Part shown: positions 7,610 through 13,276 of the stretch, one piece after another | How positions within the stretch are numbered: position 1 is the stretch's first letter | Layout: every line of letters begins with the position of its first letter | Assembly: GCA_934524965.1 (NCBI GenBank) | Contig: CAKSYU010000013.1 | Span: 1 to 45,570 of the forward strand | DNA from: an uncultured Angelakisella sp. | GTDB taxonomy: Bacteria; Bacillota; Clostridia; Oscillospirales; Ruminococcaceae | Direction: 5' to 3' | Length of the DNA stretch: 45,570 bases | The notes under the pieces: generated by a model | What the model saw: the letters and a program-made list of their open reading frames with translations, nothing else | Database searches by the model: none | Told to the model about the DNA's origin: nothing | Made by a program: the position numbers and the translations under genes

Positions 7610-8668
7610 ATGCAACTGACCGATAAGATATTTAAGGGGCTGTACCGGCGCGGCGTCATGCTGGAGCAGATGAAGGAGCCGGCGCTCAGCCGTACCGTAA
7701 AGCAGATGGAGCCGGCGGAGCCGTGTGAGGACCCGCGCGATATCGAGGCGCTTTCGCCGGAGGAGATCCTGCGGGCGGCGGAGGAAGCCGATATCGTAGA
7801 TGAGACCGACGGGCGCCCGCTGGCGGAAAAGCTGCGGGAAGCCGCGGGCAGCGGCGCCATGCTGCTTATTGATGCCATTGATGACGAGCCGTATGTCAGC
7901 AGCCAGATGGGACCCATGCTGGCGCTGCGCGACCAGTGCGCGGCGGGTATCCGGCTGGCGGCAAAGGTGCTGGGCACCGCCGACAGCACTGTGCTGGTGT
8001 ACAAGCATATCAGCGACAGCGAGGTCGCCGTTCCCCGCAATATCGGGGGGATCCCGATCCGGAAGATCGGCGGGAAATACCCTGCCCAGCGCCATATCGA
8101 GGAGGAGCTGGAGGAGCAGTACAAGGGCAAAAACGGCTGGCTGCTGGTGGGTGCCTGCGCCATGATCCACCTGTACCGCGCCGCTGCCGAGGGTCGCCCG
8201 CAGACCACCACCTTTGTGACGGTGGCGGGCAACTGCATCGGCTTTCCCCGCAATGTGGAAGCGCCGCTGGGCACGCCGGTGTGGGAGCTGATCAAGCTGT
8301 GCGGGCTGACCGAGCACCCCACCCGTGTTATTCTGGGCGGACCCCTGACCGGTGAGGCCACCGAGGACCTGCGGGGAATAAAGGTAGAGCTGCGTACCGC
8401 CGCCGTGCTGGCGATACGGGAGGATAAGCACGAATACAGCTATACCTGCATCGGGTGCGGGCGGTGTACCGCCGTGTGCCCGCAGGGGCTTAATCCCATG
8501 CGCATTTTACAGGAGTTGCGCCGCGGCAACCGCCGCACGGTGGAGGAGCTGGGGATAGAGGACTGCACCCAGTGCATGTGCTGCAGCTATATCTGTCCCT
8601 CCCGTCAGTCGGTGGCGGGGGAGATCCTACTGTACCGGCAGAAGCTGAAAGGGGGCGAGGAGCCGTGA
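7610..8668 (+). CDS. RnfC-like 4Fe-4S protein, divergent
   Basis: Resembles the soluble RnfC subunit of the Rnf ferredoxin:NAD oxidoreductase but is shorter (352 residues; RnfC is usually about 430 or more) because the N-terminal barrel-sandwich region is replaced by a short unrelated segment. The C-terminal half aligns well: GGKYP at 144-148, a VTVAGN strand, GTPVWELI, ILGGPLTG, and two intact ferredoxin motifs with cysteines 280/283/286/290 and 319/322/325/329. However, the position of RnfC's GLGGAGFPT loop reads DIVDETDGRPLA (61-72), and NGAECEPY reads DAIDDEPY (88-95). NADH/FMN binding is therefore doubtful. ATG 7610 is preceded by AAGGAG. Stop overlaps the next start by GTGA. Confidence 0.85.
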   Translation: MQLTDKIFKGLYRRGVMLEQMKEPALSRTVKQMEPAEPCEDPRDIEALSPEEILRAAEEADIVDETDGRPLAEKLREAAGSGAMLLIDAIDDEPYVSSQMGPMLALRDQCAAGIRLAAKVLGTADSTVLVYKHISDSEVAVPRNIGGIPIRKIGGKYPAQRHIEEELEEQYKGKNGWLLVGACAMIHLYRAAAEGRPQTTTFVTVAGNCIGFPRNVEAPLGTPVWELIKLCGLTEHPTRVILGGPLTGEATEDLRGIKVELRTAAVLAIREDKHEYSYTCIGCGRCTAVCPQGLNPMRILQELRRGNRRTVEELGIEDCTQCMCCSYICPSRQSVAGEILLYRQKLKGGEEP

Positions 8669-9660
8669 TTCGTCAATCTTCCCTGATGGCGCCGTATATC
8701 AAGCACCCCACCACCACCCGCGGCATCATGCTGGATGTGATGCTGTGCATGGCGGCGCTGTACCTCATTGCGGCGTTCTATTACGGCTGGCGTGCCATCA
8801 CGCTGGGCGTTGTCTCTATGGCGGTGTGTATGCTGTGCGAGTGGCTGGGCAGCCTGATGCGGCTGGAGCGCCACAACGCCCACGATATCTCGGCGCTGGT
8901 GACGGGCATGATGATCCCCCTGATGCTGCCCGCCTCCATTCCGTACTATGTGGTCATCATTGCCGATGTATTTGCCATTCTGCTGGTGAAATACGCCTTT
9001 GGCGGCACCGGCTATAACCTGTTTAACCCCGCGGCGGGCGGGCTGCTGTTCGTTACGCTGTGCTTCCCGCAGCTGGTGTTTGCCTATCCCGCCACCTTTA
9101 CCAATCCCGAGGTATTCGGGAAGGTGACGGTGCGCACCACCAATTCCATTGCCTATGTGCTCAGCATGGGCAGCACCCCCTCCACCGATATGACCAGCGT
9201 GATGCTGGGGCTGCACCCCGGTCCCATGGGCACGCTGAACGGGCTGGTGCTGCTGGCGTGTATGCTGTATCTGGCGGCGCGCGGCAGTATCCGGCTGTGG
9301 CAGCCGCTGACCACGCTGGGGGTCGTGGCGGTCTTTGCCGCGTTCTTCCCCCGTGCCGCCTATTCCTCCCTTGCATCCATCTACTACGAGGTATTCGGCA
9401 CCGCGGCGCTGTTCGGCGCCATCTTCATGCTCTCGGAGCCGGTGACGGGCGCGACCCGTGAGGAGGGGCGGCTGCTTTCCGGCATCGTGGCGGGGCTGCT
9501 GCTGGCGGCGTTCAATTACTTCGGTGCCTACCAGCAGGGGATCCTGTTCGTGGTGCTGCTGATGAATGTCATCAATCACCTTATTGATACCCTGACCGAA
9601 AAGAGAATGCAGAAGGAAAGGAGGGCGCGCTATGCCAAACGAAAAGCTGCCGCTGAATGA
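8665..9660 (+). CDS. RnfD-like membrane subunit, divergent
   Basis: Polytopic membrane protein of 331 residues resembling RnfD/NqrB. Supporting features are the N-terminal SLMAPYIKHPTTTRGIMLDV (SP.I...T..IM.DV in the family), YNLFNPAAGGLLF for canonical (F)NPA, and SEPVTGATREEGR near the end where family members have DPVTSP...KG. The flavinylation motif, normally [ST]GAT, seems to be represented by SMGSTPST before LGLHPGPMG; the threonine may persist, but the motif is not canonical. I place the start at GTG 8665, which overlaps the rnfC-like stop and follows a GGCGAGGAG site. An earlier in-frame ATG lies inside rnfC. Its 3' end overlaps the next gene by 29 bases. Confidence 0.8.
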   Translation: MIRQSSLMAPYIKHPTTTRGIMLDVMLCMAALYLIAAFYYGWRAITLGVVSMAVCMLCEWLGSLMRLERHNAHDISALVTGMMIPLMLPASIPYYVVIIADVFAILLVKYAFGGTGYNLFNPAAGGLLFVTLCFPQLVFAYPATFTNPEVFGKVTVRTTNSIAYVLSMGSTPSTDMTSVMLGLHPGPMGTLNGLVLLACMLYLAARGSIRLWQPLTTLGVVAVFAAFFPRAAYSSLASIYYEVFGTAALFGAIFMLSEPVTGATREEGRLLSGIVAGLLLAAFNYFGAYQQGILFVVLLMNVINHLIDTLTEKRMQKERRARYAKRKAAAE

Positions 9661-10411
9661 CGAGCAGGAGGCGGAGGGTCTGCTGAGCCGTCCGCAGCCG
9701 CAGCAGGAGGAAGAACGCCCTCTGCTGCCATCCCGCTGGAGCCGCCGGGTGCAGAAAAGCAGCGCCCGTGCGCAGGCGTGCCGCCGTGCCGCCGAAAAGA
9801 CCAGCGAGGACCACGCCTATTTGATGCTGGGCGCCGTGCCCTTTTGGGCGGTGGGCGCTACCTCCCTGCAAAACGCCATTATCCTGTGCGCGGTGCTGGT
9901 GGTGTTGATGCTGCCCTGCTCCGCTCTGCACCTTATTCTGCGCCGGAAGCTGAACATGGCGGAGTGGCTGGCACTGCCGCTGACGGTGCTGGTCGCCGCG
10001 ATGCTGGCGGCGGCGTGCTGCGTGGGGCTGGTGCTGTACTGGCCCGGCGCGTTTGATTCGCTGGGGATCTATCTGTTCCTGCTGGTGGCGGCGCCGGTGC
10101 TTTTACAGGCGGATAGCTACACGGCGGTGGATAATATGCGGGAATTCTGGGGGCGCACCCTGCGCTTTCTGCGGGATTTCTGCATCATCATACTGATAAG
10201 CGGCGCGCTGCGGGAGCTGCTGCGCCACAACACCATACTGGGGCTGCCGGTGGCGATGACCTTCCGTGCCGAGGCGGCGGAGCAGCCGTTCTTCGGGCTG
10301 ATCCTTTCCGGCTTTCTGCTGGCGGTGCTGCGCGCCGTGGAAGCGGCGCTGCACCGTGCCATTACCCGCCGCAGACAGGCGGAGACCGCGGGAAAGGGGG
10401 CTGAAGCATGA
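9632..10411 (+). CDS. RnfE-like membrane subunit lacking cluster cysteines
   Basis: A 259-residue membrane protein with about 65 charged N-terminal residues not found in typical RnfE, then six or so hydrophobic helices. The match to RnfE rests on LMLGAVPFWAVGATSLQNA (family: LGLCP..AV....NA..), LGIYLFLLVAAPVLL (LGIFIPLIV.NC..LG) and ISGALRELL (GAIREIL). At both places where RnfE supplies a cysteine to the intramembrane 2Fe-2S cluster (GLCP and NC), this protein has none. ATG 9632 follows AAGGAAAGGAGG, a strong site inside the preceding gene. The stop overlaps the next start as ATGA, so translation is coupled. Confidence 0.7.
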   Translation: MPNEKLPLNDEQEAEGLLSRPQPQQEEERPLLPSRWSRRVQKSSARAQACRRAAEKTSEDHAYLMLGAVPFWAVGATSLQNAIILCAVLVVLMLPCSALHLILRRKLNMAEWLALPLTVLVAAMLAAACCVGLVLYWPGAFDSLGIYLFLLVAAPVLLQADSYTAVDNMREFWGRTLRFLRDFCIIILISGALRELLRHNTILGLPVAMTFRAEAAEQPFFGLILSGFLLAVLRAVEAALHRAITRRRQAETAGKGAEA

Positions 10412-11010
10412 ACCTTGTATGGAACCTGCTGGGGCTGCTGCTGACGGCGGCGCTGGTGGAAAACACCTTTTATACCCGCTGCTTTATGGCGGAGACGGTG
10501 GACGCCCAGTTAAACGAGCGGCGCGATGTGATGCTGCGCAGCGTGATAGCGGCGGGTATGTGCCTGCCCGCGGCGGTCGCCGGCTGGCTGGGACGGCTCA
10601 TCTTTACCGGTTATACCGATATCCCTGTTTATCTCAGCACACCGGCGGGCATTCTGCTGTATATCGTACTGTTTTTGCTGGCGTGCGTCATTCTGTTCCA
10701 GGCAACCAAAAATGACCGTCCCACCGAGGCCTTTATGCATGCCTTTACGCGGGATTGCTTTTCCTTTTTGCCGGTGGGCGTGCTGCTGCTGTGCTGCCTG
10801 AACAACTACCGCTGGTACGAAAGCCTCGTATTCGGCTTGGGCAGCGGTCTGGGCTATCTGCTGGCGGTGCGGCTGCATATCGTCTTTGCCGACCGGCTGA
10901 AATATACCCGCCTGCCCTTTTTCCTGCGCGGGCTGCCGATCCGGCTGATCGGAGCGGGAATGATCTCCATGGCACTGTTCGGGTTGCTGGGGCATTCGCT
11001 GGCAACATAA
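10408..11010 (+). CDS. RnfA-like membrane subunit, divergent
   Basis: A 200-residue, six-helix membrane protein. The clearest resemblance to RnfA is the C-terminal block FLRGLPIRLIGAGMISMALF (family: F.G.PIALITAGLM.LAF.GF) and the FGLGSGLGYLLAV segment (YGFGAA.GF.L.L). The N-terminal VENTFYTRC replaces VNNFVL..FLG.CP; a cysteine lies at residue 25, close to the expected place, and CC lies in LPVGVLLLCCLNN where LPLITTNC is usual. Cluster ligands may thus be partly kept. Last of the four overlapping Rnf-like genes; there is no rnfG or rnfB after it. Calling it RnfA rather than a second RnfE is based on that C-terminal block. Confidence 0.7.
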   Translation: MNLVWNLLGLLLTAALVENTFYTRCFMAETVDAQLNERRDVMLRSVIAAGMCLPAAVAGWLGRLIFTGYTDIPVYLSTPAGILLYIVLFLLACVILFQATKNDRPTEAFMHAFTRDCFSFLPVGVLLLCCLNNYRWYESLVFGLGSGLGYLLAVRLHIVFADRLKYTRLPFFLRGLPIRLIGAGMISMALFGLLGHSLAT

Positions 11011-11040
11011 ACGGCTTAATGATCCGGGGGAGTAGAAGAG

Positions 11041-12264
11041 ATGAAGGAATACAAAGTAAGGCGCTACGGGCGTGACCGGCGGCGCCAGAAAAAGGCTGCC
11101 GCCGCCAAAACGGCGCTGATGGTGCTGTTGATTGCGGGCGCCTGCGTTGCCGGGTGGTTTTTGTATGATCCCGTTAGCGCGTGGCTGACCGAAAAATCCA
11201 TCGAGCGGCAGGAACGCCGTGCCGAGGAGGAACGGCTGCGCCAAGAGGAGCAGAACCAAAACCAGCAGGGGGGCGAACAGGACGACCCAAATACTCCAGC
11301 CCCCGAGCAGCCGGCACTGCCGGAAAGCTGTGCCGTGCTGGATACGGCGGTGCTGTATGATATGACGGCGCTGGAAAACCGCCTTTCCGAGATGGCGGCG
11401 CAGGGCTGCACCGGCGCGGTATTCACCCTGAAGGATTCCGACGGACTGGTGCTGTACCAAAGCGCGCTGGAAGATGTGACCGGAAACGCGGCGCAGACCG
11501 CCCAGCGGTACGATCTGGCGGCGGTCATCGCCAAGATAAAGGCGGCGGGGCTGACCCCCGTGGGACGGCTGTGGGCATTTGATGACCACATCGCGGCCCG
11601 CAAGATGCCGGAGGCGATGGTGAAGTACAACTACACCGAGACCAACTGGATCCACAACGATAAGGACGCCGGCGGTCATACCTGGCTGAACCCCGTCAGT
11701 GAGCGGGCACAGGGGTATATCCTCAGCCTGCTGCAGGAAGCCGCCGACTATGGGCTGGAGGCGGTCATTCTGGAGGGGGTGCAGTTCCCCACCGGATATT
11801 CGCTGAACCTTGCCACCTATGCCGAAAAGGGCGTGACGGTGGATAAATCGGCGGTGCTGGCGGACTTTACCGCCAAGGCAAAGTTCGCGATGCAGGCAAA
11901 GGGCGTAAGCCTGTGGACGGCGCTGTGGCTGGGCGATCTTTCCGGCGAAAGCGTGCGGCTGGGCGGCAGCCCGCTGGATATCATGGCATCGGCGGAAGAC
12001 TGTCTCATCAAGGCGCAGCCGGAACAGTTCGCGACCCGCAAGGCACCGCTGGAGGAAAGCATCTACACCGTGATGCACCCGTGGTGGTCCTCCCTTGCCA
12101 AAAAGCTGCCGGATGGCGTAACACTGGCGGCGGAGGTGCAAAGCTACGCGCCCGCCGCGAACCTGTGGCAGGGCAGCGGCTGGGGCGAGACCCAGCTGAC
12201 GGAGCAGATCCGCGCGGCACAGGAAGCCGGCGCGGTGAGTATCCTGCTGGCGGAAGCAAGATAA
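11041..12264 (+). CDS. Membrane-anchored TIM-barrel-like protein (DUF4015/glycoside-hydrolase-like)
   Basis: 407 residues: a basic N terminus, one membrane anchor (about 22-43), a charged Gln/Glu-rich linker (to about 100), then an extracytoplasmic domain. The domain shows the order seen in DUF4015-type putative glycosidases: GAVFTLKDSDGLVLYQS, AVIAKIKAAGLTPVGRLWAFDD, WLNPVSERAQGYILSLLQEAADYGLEAVILEGVQFPT. In relatives the last segment reads FDYIRFP with an acidic residue; here it reads LEGVQFP, so activity is uncertain. GGGGGAG precedes ATG 11041. It begins 30 bases after the rnfA-like gene and is followed by a terminator, so it may be the last member of that operon. Family call is by eye. 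Confidence 0.6.
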   Translation: MKEYKVRRYGRDRRRQKKAAAAKTALMVLLIAGACVAGWFLYDPVSAWLTEKSIERQERRAEEERLRQEEQNQNQQGGEQDDPNTPAPEQPALPESCAVLDTAVLYDMTALENRLSEMAAQGCTGAVFTLKDSDGLVLYQSALEDVTGNAAQTAQRYDLAAVIAKIKAAGLTPVGRLWAFDDHIAARKMPEAMVKYNYTETNWIHNDKDAGGHTWLNPVSERAQGYILSLLQEAADYGLEAVILEGVQFPTGYSLNLATYAEKGVTVDKSAVLADFTAKAKFAMQAKGVSLWTALWLGDLSGESVRLGGSPLDIMASAEDCLIKAQPEQFATRKAPLEESIYTVMHPWWSSLAKKLPDGVTLAAEVQSYAPAANLWQGSGWGETQLTEQIRAAQEAGAVSILLAEAR

Positions 12265-12270
12265 CAAAAA

Positions 12271-12311
12271 ATAAGCCGTTCTGTCCCGATGGGGCAGGGC
12301 GGCTTTTTTGC
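12271..12311 (+). terminator. Terminator of the rpe/Rnf-like operon
   Basis: AAGCCG...CGGCTT stem with G-T tolerant inner pairing around a GAT loop, followed by six T residues. Confidence 0.8.
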
Positions 12312-12331
12312 GGCTTGCTGGGAAAGGGAGA

Positions 12332-12414
12332 GGCGCCCGCAGGGCAGACCGCCTGCGGCGGTCTCGGCGGCTCCGCCGCCGGTTTCGGCTCCGCCGAAAC
12401 GCCCTGCGGGCGCC
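12332..12414. repeat. Four-way hairpin (cloverleaf) repeat, copy A
   Basis: Outer stem GGCGCCCGCAGGGC (12332-12345) pairs perfectly over 14 bp with 12401-12414. Inside are three abutting hairpins with three-base loops: 12346-12364 (AGACCGCC, loop TGC), 12365-12381 (CGGCGGC, loop TCC) and 12382-12400 (GTTTCGGC, loop TCC). All arms pair perfectly and no base between arms is unpaired. The outer stem is identical to that of copies B and C. It lies between convergent genes; no flanking target-site duplication is seen. Confidence 0.9.
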
Positions 12415-12699
12415 CACCCCCCTTTCCGCGCAAACCCGTAAAAACAGCAAAAAGAAAAGCCCTGCCGCGGCAGAGCCTTTCCCAAACCAAAACAATTTTT
12501 ATCCGTCAGTCTTTTTGCGGACCGGAAGTCTTTGCAAAGGGCGGTGGTGGAGACACCGTGTTTCCCTTCTTCTGTCTCTATTATATGCCGTCCGGAGGCG
12601 GAATTCCGCCTTTTTAATTGAAAATTGGGTTACGATTTGGTGACGGGGAGCGCCGGTTGGTTGCAAAATGCTTTCAATCGGCTGGAATTTGACCCTTTT
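12415..12699. other. Intergenic stretch between convergent genes
   Basis: Together with the terminator and repeat copy A this forms a 435-base gap. The remainder has no ORF with a plausible start and no further structured element that I can support. Confidence 0.5.
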
Positions 12700-13077
12700 T
12701 CAGCTGGTGTAGTCCTCGATCAGGCGGGTCAGCGTCTCATAGTCCGGCGCGGTAATGCCCGCCTCCAGCCGCTCCCGATCCGCCTGCGGCAGCAGTCTGG
12801 TGTACACGTCAAAGATCATTTCAGGGGTATCGCTGCCCTCCCGGAAGATGGCAAGCCGCCCCTCGTAGCTGCGCAGCACATAACCGGCGGGGCTTTGCAC
12901 CGGCTCCGGTTCATCGGGTTCAATGGGGGTCTCGGCAGGCTGCAGGGTCTCCTGCGGGTCGGGGGTCGGCTGTGGTTCCGGCTGGGCGGCGCCGCGGGCG
13001 GAGAAGAACGCCAGCGCCAGCCCCAGCAGCAGGGCGGCAATGGCGACCGCAAGGGAAAGTACGATCCGACGGGGCAT
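12700..13077 (-). CDS. Small secreted/anchored protein with BofC C-terminal-like domain
   Basis: A 125-residue protein: one N-terminal hydrophobic segment (about 5-28, possible anchor or signal), a Pro/Glu-rich linker (about 32-60), then about 60 residues resembling the C-terminal domain of BofC: GYVLRSYEGRLAIFREGS, IFDVYTRLLPQADRERLEAG, TLTRLIEDYTS. BofC inhibits a forespore protease in Bacillus, but in Clostridia the domain occurs in short proteins of unknown role, so sporulation should not be assumed. Start ATG 13077 is chosen for GGAAAGGAG nine bases upstream; a longer frame from 13122 lacks a site. It is divergent from pbp1A. Confidence 0.65.
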   Translation of the reverse strand: MPRRIVLSLAVAIAALLLGLALAFFSARGAAQPEPQPTPDPQETLQPAETPIEPDEPEPVQSPAGYVLRSYEGRLAIFREGSDTPEMIFDVYTRLLPQADRERLEAGITAPDYETLTRLIEDYTS

Positions 13078-13187
13078 GGGCAAAGGCTCCTTTCCTGTTT
13101 TTTTCGGCGGTAGTATGGGCATTTTTTGGAGGAATAGTCAGAAGCGGGCTGAAATTCAAAAAATAGTAACACATGGCGGGTAAAATG

Positions 13188-13196
13188 TGCTATAAT
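13188..13196 (+). promoter_or_regulatory. Extended -10 promoter of pbp1A
   Basis: TGCTATAAT is an extended -10 element; the -35 region (AACACA at 17 bases) is poor, as is common for extended -10 promoters. Confidence 0.55.
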
Positions 13197-13276
13197 ATCA
13201 TCGTATATGTGCCAAAAGCATTATGGTGCCCGCGGTGCAGATCTTCCTCTCCCCCGAAAATGAAGGAGGTAGCAGT

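Noticed and set aside
12332..12414. Cloverleaf repeats as tRNA or other standard RNA genes
   Set aside because: The shape is four-way, but there are no conserved D-, anticodon- or T-loop bases, loops are only three bases, and arm sequences differ completely between copies.
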